Assembly: GCA_947503895.1 (NCBI GenBank)
Contig: CANNFT010000002.1
Span: 124,001-188,000 of the forward strand
Direction of reading: 5' to 3'
Length of the DNA stretch: 64,000 nt
From: an uncultured Saccharospirillaceae bacterium
Lineage (GTDB): Bacteria > Pseudomonadota > Gammaproteobacteria > Pseudomonadales > Oceanobacteraceae
This document shows, piece after piece, positions 17,092 through 25,660 of this stretch; position 1 is the stretch's first letter, and each line of letters begins with the position of its first letter. The position numbers were made by a program, and so were the translations under genes. The notes under the pieces were generated by a model. The model ran no database searches, was not told where the DNA came from, and worked only from the letters and a program-made list of their open reading frames with translations.

Positions 17092-18369
17092 TTATTGACT
17101 AAAAAATTGGAATATATCCCAAGCAGCCCGAACACGCGCCGTATTTCGCCTAAAATCATCTTTGTGGTGTAGATCTTTTACGTATCCTAAATCACCCAAA
17201 TCCATGTCATCATCGTCATCTTCGCTGTTATTCACGTCTTCCTTTAACTGAGCCACTTCTTGCTTGAGGGCTTGTATCTCTTCTTGGCGCGCTTTCTCTT
17301 GTTCTGCGGCTTCGCGCAATGCCATACGCTGTTTGTACAACGCATCAACACGCTCGCCCTGATAAAGCGTACAGACCTCCATTGCTCCCTCATAACGACA
17401 AAAGCCATCGCCATGGTATTGTCCATCTAAGAAAGGACCGTCATATTCTAAAACCCCTTTTACGAAGTGGCGTCCACTTGCATACTCTATCTGTTGATCG
17501 ACCGATATAAACTCACCATCAAAGACCAAAACGTCTTGGTGAAAGTAACGACCCATGTGTCGATCACCTTTATTAAATACTCCTTCAAAATGTTGCTCAT
17601 CTGCGGTAACGGCCACACCTTTACCGTGGGCTTTATGACCTTTGCATTCGCCTTCTAAGTAATACCAGCCATCTTCATTTACCGCGCACTTTTGATCACG
17701 TTTCCACTGAGCCAGTGTTGCTTGCTTTAATTCCGCCAAGGCTTGAGTCGCAGATAAGGCAAACATAGGTTCTAAATGATTATCGAGATAGGTCTGATAA
17801 GCCTCAGTAGTGTGCGTATTTTGAGCATATTTCCACTCGATCACATCAGAGTGAAAGCGACTATATTCAGTCAGCGCTTCAGTTCTTTCACATTGCGTTG
17901 CCAATTCCAACGCCGTTCCCATCCCGCCGGCTTGCGAGCGATGCAGTTTCCATTGAGCGTCGAGATAGACACTCGGACGCTTGTAGCAACTCATTAATTG
18001 ATGGCTATTTATATTGGTAGCCGCATCCATTTTTAATAAAGGACGCACCCAGTGAGGCGAATATAAAACGGCGATATGCAGTGGCGTTAAGCCCAGTCGG
18101 TCTTGCGTATCTAAAGATGCGCCGGCATCGATAATAGACTGCGTATACAGTGACGAAGTAGCGAGTGCGAGGTGCAATAGTGTGCGGCCTTCATGATCTG
18201 CCTGATTAATATTTATTTGCGCACTTAATTGCTCACTAAATTCTGCCGAACCCAATTCAAGCAAAGCCAGTAAAGCATTTTCCTCTTGATTAGGTTTTTT
18301 AGAGAATTGAGTGCAGCCCTGAAGCAGTCCAACGCATAGCAGAAATAAAATACATTTAAAATTCATCAT
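17092..18369 (-). CDS. Lipoprotein with ankyrin repeats, MORN-like repeats and coiled coil
   Basis: 425 residues. A lipoprotein signal (GLLQGCTQF, Cys near 19), then about two ankyrin repeats (DHEGRTLLHLALAT, RLGLTPLHIAVLYS; residues 57-130), a helical middle, then MORN-like units in 225-335 (GKGVAVTADEQHFEGVF, YDGPFLDGQYHGDGFCRYEG), a coiled coil at about 345-385 and an acidic patch (SEDDDDDMDLGD). Both repeat types mediate protein or lipid contacts, so an envelope scaffold is plausible; no function is known. It lies between fba and the AT-rich accessory stretch and looks like a late arrival in the fba-pgk neighbourhood. Confidence 0.75.
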   Translation of the reverse strand: MMNFKCILFLLCVGLLQGCTQFSKKPNQEENALLALLELGSAEFSEQLSAQININQADHEGRTLLHLALATSSLYTQSIIDAGASLDTQDRLGLTPLHIAVLYSPHWVRPLLKMDAATNINSHQLMSCYKRPSVYLDAQWKLHRSQAGGMGTALELATQCERTEALTEYSRFHSDVIEWKYAQNTHTTEAYQTYLDNHLEPMFALSATQALAELKQATLAQWKRDQKCAVNEDGWYYLEGECKGHKAHGKGVAVTADEQHFEGVFNKGDRHMGRYFHQDVLVFDGEFISVDQQIEYASGRHFVKGVLEYDGPFLDGQYHGDGFCRYEGAMEVCTLYQGERVDALYKQRMALREAAEQEKARQEEIQALKQEVAQLKEDVNNSEDDDDDMDLGDLGYVKDLHHKDDFRRNTARVRAAWDIFQFFSQ

Positions 18370-18665
18370 CGGGTGGCACGGGAGTCATTTTTCTGGAATC
18401 AGAATAATACCGATTTGTATCGAAAATACTGTAGGGCAACGGATTGTTCTAGAAATGGAGTGCGCTATTCTCTTCATCAAGAATAAGCAAGCTGTATAAA
18501 AAACAGTAGATAACTAGGTTCTAAACCGGATATCCCTATTTGACTTGAATCACTAGCCATACGTTAGAGGTTATTCGAGCTACAGCGTGCTCTGGAATAC
18601 GGATTACGCTCACCGGCGATTGATCAAGTTATTGGATAGATTGCTGATTGAGATGACGTAATATC
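18370..18665. other. AT-rich intergenic DNA
   Basis: No intact ORF or RNA gene recognised. Short in-frame scraps suggest it may be part of the decayed gene that follows, but no domain can be named. Confidence 0.4.
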
Positions 18666-18981
18666 GGTCATGGCTATGAAGTGATTACGTCATTCATTGA
18701 ATTCATTAAAGAAACAATCTCTTTGATGGATTAATATATGGATAATTGTCAGGAACCAAGCTTGATAACTTGACTGGCATGCATACGAGCCACAGGCAAA
18801 GGATTTTCAAATGTTACGGCCGCAGATCAATAAATTTAAGAAATTGTATCAAGAACATTACAAGCCCATAGAGAACAAGATTTTTGCACATAGTGACAAG
18901 CAAGGAACACTCGCACATCAAGCAGTGCTGGAATCGCTCCTGTGTCGATCAACTGTGCTAGTAGACGATAGTTACCCGTGA
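18666..18981 (+). pseudogene. Decayed gene, possibly HEPN/AbiU2-like
   Basis: Protein-like segments survive in two different frames. Near 18666 one frame reads GHGYEVITSFIEFIKETISL then stops; from 18769 another frame reads LDWHAYEPQAKDFQ, then LRPQINKFKKLYQEHYKPI, then ENKIFAHSDKQG and ends at 18981. The KPIENKIFAHSD pattern (R/K-x-N-K-x-x-A-H) resembles helical HEPN-type proteins. The frame change and internal stops argue for a broken gene. The 57-residue remainder from ATG 18811 could still be made. The family assignment is tentative. Confidence 0.45.
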
Positions 18982-19352
18982 AGAATTTACTGGGTTTCGT
19001 CTTAATAACAGTGTTAAGTCATAATTGCTTTGCTCAAGGAAGTAGAATGAAAATTGAAGAGCTCATTCAAAACGATAATTACGCTTTACCACTTTGGGAA
19101 AAACGGGGGCTAATGCCATCACCTCTTAGGGTAATTAAGCAACTTGAAAGCGTCACCGTCAATTTTCTTAATGATCTGAAAGTCATTAATGAAAACTCTG
19201 GATTAAATAAATCATTCAAATTAGAAAAAATACAAGAACTAGTGGACCAATTGCCTTGGGATGATTTCGACACTGAGGAGAAAGAGTTTTTAGCTGACGT
19301 AATTGCCCCAGCTATAGAGTCTATGGGCTACAATCCATGGTCAATAATTTAA
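18978..19352 (+). CDS. Small secreted protein of unknown function (possible DUF4844)
   Basis: 124 residues with a clear signal peptide (LLGFVLITVLSHNCFAQG, cleavage after about residue 19) and a small helical domain. Features: LPLWEKRGLMPSP near the start of the domain and LPWDDFDTEEKEFLADVIAP at the end. This pattern reminds me of DUF4844, but I am not certain. The start GTG at 18978 overlaps the end of the decayed gene; ribosome binding site not obvious. AT-rich codon use unlike the surrounding glycolysis genes suggests acquired DNA. Confidence 0.6.
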   Translation: MKNLLGFVLITVLSHNCFAQGSRMKIEELIQNDNYALPLWEKRGLMPSPLRVIKQLESVTVNFLNDLKVINENSGLNKSFKLEKIQELVDQLPWDDFDTEEKEFLADVIAPAIESMGYNPWSII

Positions 19353-19397
19353 GTCGGCAGTATTTATTAAACCATTAGTAAAGCGTTAGGAATCCTA

Positions 19398-19724
19398 GTG
19401 AAGAGATTTGTATTCGCGGCAACTATCGCCATATTGGCATTGGCCCAAGCTTTTTTCATTTATGCACTTATCCAGCCTAATACAGCTAATTCCTTTGCTA
19501 ATCTCTGGTCAAGCTTTGGCGTTCAGCAAACGTCTTACTCAAAATTTGTTTTCGAAACTATCCATTATTGGGCTGTACTGCCGGTCATATGTTTAGCGCT
19601 TGGTTTTTTTGCCATTAAATATTCGTCAAAATCGATTTCGTTATTCGCTATATCGGCAAGTACACTGGGTACAATAGCTTTATATTGGTCTGCGTACGCC
19701 CCAACATTATTGATCAGTCTATGA
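19398..19724 (+). CDS. Small integral membrane protein, unknown
   Basis: 108 residues with about three hydrophobic helices (about 5-26, 55-75, 80-105), e.g. VLPVICLALGFFAIKY and LFAISASTLGTIALYW. GTG start at 19398, just after the sequence GCGTTAGGAATCCTA. No family recognised. Lies in the same AT-rich stretch as its neighbours. Confidence 0.5.
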   Translation: MKRFVFAATIAILALAQAFFIYALIQPNTANSFANLWSSFGVQQTSYSKFVFETIHYWAVLPVICLALGFFAIKYSSKSISLFAISASTLGTIALYWSAYAPTLLISL

Positions 19725-20252
19725 CAACCTATCTCGTGGTTCCATTCGCAGAGACAGGCTAACGCCGGCCCTTAGCCAAACATTAAGAGACACATCACGC
19801 CTGTCTAATGGGTCATGTCATCCATTTCTTCTCGCAGGAAATTATTATTGGTTTAAGCACTTACCGGACACTGAAAATTTATAAGCGGAGATCCAAAGAA
19901 CTTTCGTTTTATCAGTATTAATAATACTTTAGATATCATGTCGTACGATGAACCAAAATTTAAATGGGTAAAGTCAGAATCATTGGCATCTCGATAATTC
20001 AACCCAAGTGATTATTTTTTATTTGCAGCTGTGTGCTGAAGATGGGGTTCAAAAGTGTAACGAAACAGGTGTGATCAATTCTACATACGGCATTCAAGAA
20101 AGTGCATAATACACCATTTAAAATTGATTAAGAGCTATGAATCACCAGAGCAATTATCTTAACAATCAATTGTTGTTTAAGCCTAAATATTTGCTGCGCA
20201 AGCGGGCTTCGGACTCGTAAACTCGCCACAAAAATAATAGTGTTAAATTTTT
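19725..20252. other. Intergenic stretch with scraps of broken reading frames
   Basis: No intact gene. A fragment at 19938-19997 reads MSYDEPKFKWVKSESLASR then stop, and the same frame continues with FNPSDYFLFAAVC before another stop, which looks like a decayed gene. An inverted pair GGCTAA / TTAGCC lies near 19760. No transposase or RNA seen. Confidence 0.35.
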
Positions 20253-20522
20253 ATGCCCTATAAATTACTAGCTGTATCAGTCTTATGCTCTATTTTTCAT
20301 GTCCTGATAGCAGGAGTTTCGGCATGGGGCTTTGTTGATGAAGAAAGTAAAAGTGGAATAACCTACAATTTCCTTTATGGTTTAATAGAGCTGGCAGGGA
20401 ATAAGCTGGGCGTTGCAGAAGGTTATTCCATTCTGTTAATTATGTTTGCCTTGTGCATTCAGTATTTCTTAATAGCCAAGCTATTTCAGACATTGCTGCA
20501 TCACATGAGCAAACGAAGTTAA
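20253..20522 (+). CDS. Small membrane protein, unknown
   Basis: 89 residues with two hydrophobic helices (LLAVSVLCSIFHVLIAGVSAW at 4-25 and YSILLIMFALCIQYFLIAKL at 58-77) joined by a polar loop with GFVDEESKSGITYN. ATG start. No family recognised. Just past its stop is a hairpin with CCCCTTCGGG followed by GGGCGTTACAT. It belongs to the AT-rich accessory patch. Confidence 0.5.
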   Translation: MPYKLLAVSVLCSIFHVLIAGVSAWGFVDEESKSGITYNFLYGLIELAGNKLGVAEGYSILLIMFALCIQYFLIAKLFQTLLHHMSKRS

Positions 20523-20660
20523 CATGTCGCTGTTGTTGCCCCTTCGGGTTGGGCGTTACATATATTAAGGAATATAATGTCTAGCCAAAAGGAAATATGC
20601 GAAATGCTTACCATGCCGCTGGACTTATTAACGACGGAACAACCGTGATGTAATCTAAAT

Positions 20661-20697
20661 AAAAAATCAGATACGACTAGTCAGTATCTGATTTTTT
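20661..20697. terminator. Bidirectional rho-independent terminator after pgk
   Basis: Perfect 14-bp arms AAAAAATCAGATAC (20661-20674) and GTATCTGATTTTTT (20684-20697). It closes the minus-strand pgk transcript and marks the boundary of the accessory patch. Confidence 0.9.
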
Positions 20698-20765
20698 AAA
20701 AAGGGCTTTTATGTTCCACAAAAAGTGATCCCTTAAAGGACGTCTAATGTGGATAAAACAAGGAT

Positions 20766-21926
20766 TTATTTAGCGCGCGACTCCAACATCGCTACAGCCG
20801 GTAACACCTTCCCTTCTACGAACTCCAAGAACGCACCACCGCCGGTTGAGATGTATGACACTTTATCCGCAATATTGTATTTATCCACTGCCGCTAACGT
20901 GTCGCCGCCACCTGCAATTGAAAAGCCATCGGATTCGGCAATGGCTAATGACAACGCTTTGGTGCCTTCGCCAAATTGATCAAATTCAAATACGCCGACC
21001 GGCCCGTTCCAGATGATGGTTTTGGCTTCTTTTAATTGCGACGCCAATGCTTTCGCGCTATCAGGACCGATATCAAAAATCATATCGTCTTCTGTCACGT
21101 CATCAGCGCTTTTCAAAGTCGCTTCTGCCGACTCAGAAAATTCTTTTCCGCATACCACATCGGTCGGAACCGGAATGGACACTTTGTCCGCCAACTTTTT
21201 CGCGGCTGGAATTAAATCTTGTTCGTATAATGATTTACCAACAGGTTTACCAGCTGCCGCTAAGAAGGTATTGGCGATGCCGCCACCGACGATGATTTGA
21301 TCGCAAATATCAGACAGGCTTTCGAGCACTTCTAATTTAGTGGACACTTTGGAACCGCCAACAATGGCGACCAGCGGACGCGCCGGTTTATCTAACGCTT
21401 TGCCTAATGCATCTAATTCAGCGGCGAGCAAGGGGCCTGCACACGCAATCGGGGCGAATTTAGCAACACCATGGGTTGAAGCTTGCGCACGGTGTGCCGT
21501 TCCAAATGCATCCATAACAAATACGTCACAGAGTGATGCATAAGCTTTCGATAATTCGTCTTCGTCTTTCTTTTCGCCCTTATTAAAGCGAACATTTTCT
21601 AACAACACTAGTTCGCCTTCAGCGACTTCAACCCCTTGGCGAAAATCTTTCACCACTGGCACGTCACACGCTAATACATCGCTTAAGTAATTTGCGACGG
21701 GTTGCATGGAGAATTTTTCTTCAAACTCACCTTCGGTGGGACGACCAAGATGTGACATAACGATGACTTTGGCCCCAGCTTCTAGCGCCAATTTAATGGT
21801 CGGCAACGATGCTCGAATGCGCGCATCGGATGTCACTTTGCCATCTTTAACGGGCACATTCAGGTCTTCACGAATTAAGACGCGCTTGCCTTTTAATGTT
21901 TGATCCGCCATTCGAAGTACAGTCAT
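20766..21926 (-). CDS. pgk: Phosphoglycerate kinase
   Basis: 386-residue glycolytic kinase (1,3-bisphosphoglycerate plus ADP to 3-phosphoglycerate plus ATP). The N-domain has [16 protein letters not shown] and [10 protein letters not shown]; the hinge and C-domain have [33 protein letters not shown] and the C-terminal nucleotide loop [14 protein letters not shown]. The start ATG at 21926 is preceded by GGAGG; the longer frame adds four residues without support. The gene follows epd by about 65 bases in the same orientation (tkt-epd-pgk). Confidence 0.95.
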   Translation of the reverse strand: MTVLRMADQTLKGKRVLIREDLNVPVKDGKVTSDARIRASLPTIKLALEAGAKVIVMSHLGRPTEGEFEEKFSMQPVANYLSDVLACDVPVVKDFRQGVEVAEGELVLLENVRFNKGEKKDEDELSKAYASLCDVFVMDAFGTAHRAQASTHGVAKFAPIACAGPLLAAELDALGKALDKPARPLVAIVGGSKVSTKLEVLESLSDICDQIIVGGGIANTFLAAAGKPVGKSLYEQDLIPAAKKLADKVSIPVPTDVVCGKEFSESAEATLKSADDVTEDDMIFDIGPDSAKALASQLKEAKTIIWNGPVGVFEFDQFGEGTKALSLAIAESDGFSIAGGGDTLAAVDKYNIADKVSYISTGGGAFLEFVEGKVLPAVAMLESRAK

Positions 21927-21991
21927 AGAAACCTCCAAAAGTATGTCATGTTATTCAATCACTAAATAAATCTGTGTAATACGCTTTCGTA

Positions 21992-23029
21992 TTAGGCCGG
22001 CTCGCGCGCAATAAGTGGATTTAATAATCCATCCACCATACGATTTGCAAAACCCCACTCGTTATCAAACCAGATCAATAATTTAACGAGATGCTGTCCA
22101 CTGACGCGCGTTTGAGTACCGTCAATCACACCACTGCGAGCATCATGGTTAAAATCTACAGAGGCATGGGGTTCTTCGGTAAAGCCGATAATATTCATTA
22201 AATGTTGTTTGCAGTGACGTTCGAGCAGCGAATTTAATGAATCGACATCCGCTGAGCGCTTTAATTGCAAACTCAAATCCATCGCTGATACATTGAGTGT
22301 CGGCACACGTAAATGTAAACTTTCAATTCGACCGTCGAGGTGCGGCATGATGCGCGCAATACCTTTTGGCAGCGCCGTATCGACGGGGATTATACTGGTC
22401 ACCGCTGCACGTGTGCGACGCAAGTCTGAATGATAAGCGTCAATGACAGATTGATCGTTCATGGCAGAGTGAATCGTGGTGGTCACACCGTTTTCAATTT
22501 CATACTGCTCGTGCAAAATCTTCATAACCGGCAATACGCAATTGGTTGAACACGAACCAATTGAAATAATGCGATGCTGGGCCTGCAATTCATCATCATT
22601 GACGCCGGCAATTAACGTGAAATCCACATCGGGCTCACCGGGCTGGCTTAGCAGTACTTTTTTCGCACCGGCTGTTAAATGATGACTTAATACTTGGTGG
22701 GATTTAAATTGCCCAGTGCACTCTAAAACCACATCCACATCTAATGATGACCACGGCAAATCTTGTAAGTCAGCGTGATGCAGCACTTGAATTGAGTGGC
22801 TATTTTTTCCATCGACCACAATGTTGAGTTGATCATCGGCTACGGTCACACGGTAAGGAAAACGACCATGCGTACTGTCGTAACGCAGCATATAGCTGAT
22901 GGTTTCACAATCCGCCAGCTCATTAATCGCAACAATCTCAATGTCATCCTGTAAATTGCGCTCATAGATGGCCCGCAAGACACAGCGCCCTATGCGGCCG
23001 AAGCCATTAATTGCAATTTTTAATGCCAT
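21992..23029 (-). CDS. epd: D-erythrose-4-phosphate dehydrogenase (GapA-like family)
   Basis: 345 residues, GAPDH fold. NAD-binding INGFGRIGRCVLRA at the N-terminus and catalytic GSCSTNC (Cys near 155). Epd-type features are TIHSAMNDQSVIDAYH, DLRRTRAA and IIPVDTALPKGIAR, which fit E4P dehydrogenase better than GapA. Epd supplies 4-phosphoerythronate for pyridoxal phosphate synthesis. Its place before pgk matches the E. coli epd-pgk-fba locus. A role as a second GAPDH cannot be excluded from sequence alone. Confidence 0.85.
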   Translation of the reverse strand: MALKIAINGFGRIGRCVLRAIYERNLQDDIEIVAINELADCETISYMLRYDSTHGRFPYRVTVADDQLNIVVDGKNSHSIQVLHHADLQDLPWSSLDVDVVLECTGQFKSHQVLSHHLTAGAKKVLLSQPGEPDVDFTLIAGVNDDELQAQHRIISIGSCSTNCVLPVMKILHEQYEIENGVTTTIHSAMNDQSVIDAYHSDLRRTRAAVTSIIPVDTALPKGIARIMPHLDGRIESLHLRVPTLNVSAMDLSLQLKRSADVDSLNSLLERHCKQHLMNIIGFTEEPHASVDFNHDARSGVIDGTQTRVSGQHLVKLLIWFDNEWGFANRMVDGLLNPLIAREPA

Positions 23030-23074
23030 ATTGAAGCTACTTTCATCAACTGTTTTTCACTCTCATAAACAAAT

Positions 23075-23110
23075 AAAAACTCTCGAGTGAATCATCACAA
23101 GAGAGTTTTT
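23075..23110 (-). terminator. Terminator in the tkt-epd gap
   Basis: AAAAACTCTC (23075-23084) pairs with GAGAGTTTTT (23101-23110); A- and T-rich ends fit termination in either direction. It lies between tkt and epd, so tkt can be transcribed separately and epd probably has its own promoter in 23030-23075. Confidence 0.75.
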
Positions 23111-23150
23111 CAGAAGCGTTTTGAACACTGCTGAGGCAAGGCATTTTTAT

Positions 23151-23189
23151 TTTCATGCTCGGCATGGAGACACAATGCCGAGCATGAAA
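23151..23189. repeat. Long perfect hairpin in the tkt-epd gap
   Basis: 15-bp arms TTTCATGCTCGGCAT and ATGCCGAGCATGAAA with a 9-base loop, 43 bases past the tkt stop and next to the terminator. No U run, so more likely an mRNA stabilising or processing hairpin. Confidence 0.6.
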
Positions 23190-23231
23190 CCTAAAGCTTA
23201 CCGTCGTGTCAGTAAGCGCAATCGCTTCTCG

Positions 23232-25223
23232 TTATAGAACACCTTCAACAGCCGCAACGACTGCCTCAGTCGTAAAACCGAAGTGCTTCATCAGATCTGC
23301 AATCGGCGCCGATTCACCAAAGGTTTCCATACCGACAACCGCACCTTGAAGACCCACAAATTTATACCAGTAGTCTTTATGAGCAGCTTCGACGGCTACA
23401 CGGGCTGTGATCGCGCTGGGCAATACGGATTCAATGTAAGCAGGATCTTGCTTAACGAACACTTCCGCACACGGCATAGAGACAACACGTACCGCCGTGC
23501 CTTTGGCTTCAAGCTCAGCCGCTGCATCCATGGCCAAACCCACTTCCGAGCCGGTTGCGATTAAGATCGCTTGAGGGTTTGCAACATCCGTCAGGATGTA
23601 ACCGCCTTTGGCAATGTCAGCAACTTGTGCCGGCGTGCGATCTTGGTGAGGTAAACCTTGGCGAGAATAAATCATAGCGGTTGGGCCATCGTGACGTTCG
23701 ACCGCAGATTTCCAAGCAACCGCCGATTCAACTGCATCGCATGGACGCCAAGTATTTAAATTAGGCGTGGTACGTAGGTTAGTGAGCTGCTCAACCGGTT
23801 GGTGAGTCGGCCCATCTTCACCTAGGCCAATCGAATCATGCGTATATACGTGAATGGCACGTTGTTGCATAAGAGCAGCCATGCGAATGGCATTACGCGC
23901 ATATTCCATAAACATGAGGAAGGTTGCACCGTAAGGCACAAAACCTTTATGCAGTGCAATACCATTCATGATGGCGCTCATGCCGAATTCACGTACGCCG
24001 TAAAACACGTAGTTACCCGACGCATCCTTCGCTTCAATTCCCTTGGCTTCTGGCCATAGGGTGAGGTTAGAACCCGCAAGGTCAGCCGAGCCACCCAAAA
24101 TTTCTGGTAGCTCAGGCGCAAGCGCCTTTATGGCATTTTGAGATGCCTTACGAGACGCAATGCTTTCACCTTTTTCTTGGCACGCTTGAATGAAGGCATC
24201 CGCTTTCACTGAGAAGTCCGCGGGCAATTCGCCAGCGACACGGCGCTTGTATTCAGCGGCTTCTGCTGGGTACGCCGCAGCGTAGGCTGCAAACTTGTCG
24301 TTCCAAGCTGCTTCCTTTGCAGCGCCTTTTTCTTTTGCGCTCCAGCCTTGGTAAACGTCTTCAGGCACTTCGAAAGAACCGTATTTCCAGCCTAAACGTT
24401 CTTTTGTCAGCTGGATCTCATCATCACCGAGTGGGGCACCGTGGCAATCTTCTTTGCCTTCTTTATTGGGTGAACCAAAACCAATGATGGTTTTACAGCA
24501 AATCAGTGTGGGTTTATCACTTTCGGCTTTGGCTGCTTGAATCGCCGCTTCAATCGCCGCTGAATCGTGGCCGTCAACCGCAGGGACAACATGCCAACCA
24601 TAGGATTCAAAACGCGCAACGGTGTCGTCAGTGAACCAACCTTCTACTTCACCATCAATCGAAATGCCGTTGTCATCATAGAAAGCCACAAGCTTGCCCA
24701 GACCCAACGTACCCGCCAGAGAGCACACTTCGTGGGAGATACCCTCCATCATGCAGCCATCGCCCAAGAACACATAGGTGTAGTGATCAACGATGTCATG
24801 ACCGGGTTTGTTAAATTGCGCGGCGAGGGTTTTCTCAGCGAGGGCCATGCCCACACCGTTTGCGATGCCCTGACCCAGTGGGCCGGTCGTCGTTTCGATA
24901 CCCGGCGCGTAACCGTATTCAGGGTGACCCGGTGTTTTAGAGTGCATTTGACGGAATTGTTTGAGGTCATCAATGCTGAGCTCGTAACCGGCCAAGTGCA
25001 GCAATGAGTAGATAAGCATCGAACCGTGGCCATTGGAAAGTACGAATCGGTCCCGATCAGCCCAGTCAGGGTTTGCTGGGTTGTGATTCATGTGGTCATT
25101 CCACAGAACTTCAGCGATATCTGCCATCCCCATTGGGGCACCAGGGTGGCCTGATTTGGCTTTCTGAACCGCATCCATACTCAGTGCACGGATGGCGTTG
25201 GCCAGTTGGCGACGATCTGTCAT
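23232..25223 (-). CDS. tkt: Transketolase
   Basis: 663-residue thiamine diphosphate enzyme of the pentose phosphate pathway. Substrate-site [16 protein letters not shown] at the N-terminus; ThDP/Mg motif [20 protein letters not shown] near residues 150-170, ending with the DDNGISIDG stretch; the pyrimidine domain with [20 protein letters not shown]; and a C-terminal domain. The ATG at 25223 was chosen because GGAG lies 7 bases upstream; the frame continues eight codons further without support. It heads the run tkt-epd-pgk, supplying erythrose-4-phosphate to the downstream enzyme. Confidence 0.95.
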   Translation of the reverse strand: MTDRRQLANAIRALSMDAVQKAKSGHPGAPMGMADIAEVLWNDHMNHNPANPDWADRDRFVLSNGHGSMLIYSLLHLAGYELSIDDLKQFRQMHSKTPGHPEYGYAPGIETTTGPLGQGIANGVGMALAEKTLAAQFNKPGHDIVDHYTYVFLGDGCMMEGISHEVCSLAGTLGLGKLVAFYDDNGISIDGEVEGWFTDDTVARFESYGWHVVPAVDGHDSAAIEAAIQAAKAESDKPTLICCKTIIGFGSPNKEGKEDCHGAPLGDDEIQLTKERLGWKYGSFEVPEDVYQGWSAKEKGAAKEAAWNDKFAAYAAAYPAEAAEYKRRVAGELPADFSVKADAFIQACQEKGESIASRKASQNAIKALAPELPEILGGSADLAGSNLTLWPEAKGIEAKDASGNYVFYGVREFGMSAIMNGIALHKGFVPYGATFLMFMEYARNAIRMAALMQQRAIHVYTHDSIGLGEDGPTHQPVEQLTNLRTTPNLNTWRPCDAVESAVAWKSAVERHDGPTAMIYSRQGLPHQDRTPAQVADIAKGGYILTDVANPQAILIATGSEVGLAMDAAAELEAKGTAVRVVSMPCAEVFVKQDPAYIESVLPSAITARVAVEAAHKDYWYKFVGLQGAVVGMETFGESAPIADLMKHFGFTTEAVVAAVEGVL

Positions 25224-25439
25224 TGAATGACTCCAAGGTTCTCTCAAATGCCCGAATTGATACGGTGCATCAACGCGGCATGGGCATGGTTAAAATTTGG
25301 GGCCGTATTGTCTCTCAGATTAGACCATTCAGCAATGCGAAGGCGCGATGTGGCTTAGGGTAAAGGGCATTATTTCGGTCCTTGATGCTGTAGCACTGCA
25401 TCACCGGCTCACAGCCTGCCTCGAACGCGTTCGCTACGC

Positions 25440-25601
25440 TCACTTAAAACAGACTTTTACCCCATAACGATTCGATTTCGTGACCCGTCGCCCTTTATCC
25501 GCCAGCCAATCACGCATACTCTTAGATGACCACGCCCCTTGGGAACAAAAGATGGGATCAATACTCTGAGCAACCACTGCTGCTTTGTCAGTGTTGTGCA
25601 T
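25440..25601 (-). CDS. Putative small protein (53 aa)
   Basis: Short ORF between tkt and the transglutaminase-like gene, not recognised. It reads MHNTDKAAVVAQSIDP, then FCSQGAWSSKSMRDWL, then ADKGRRVTKSNRYGVKVCFK: basic C-terminus and a helix-turn-helix-like spacing, protein-like composition and a proper stop. GAGG directly abuts the ATG, too close for a normal ribosome binding site; a TTG two codons upstream is an alternative. May be a genuine small protein or a fragment. The rest of 25224-25660 has nothing else recognisable. Confidence 0.35.
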   Translation of the reverse strand: MHNTDKAAVVAQSIDPIFCSQGAWSSKSMRDWLADKGRRVTKSNRYGVKVCFK

Positions 25602-25660
25602 CCTCAAAGTACCAGTGCGTCGAACATCAGGACCAGCAAATATAACCAGAAGGAACCCTC

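Noticed and set aside
18400..20700. Intact integron cassette array
   Set aside because: Only attC-like right ends are visible, no paired left ends, and no integrase; kept only as a weak finding.
24567..25007. 146-residue plus-strand ORF inside tkt
   Set aside because: Antisense to the well-conserved thiamine-binding half of transketolase; low-complexity His/Arg-rich translation typical of shadows.
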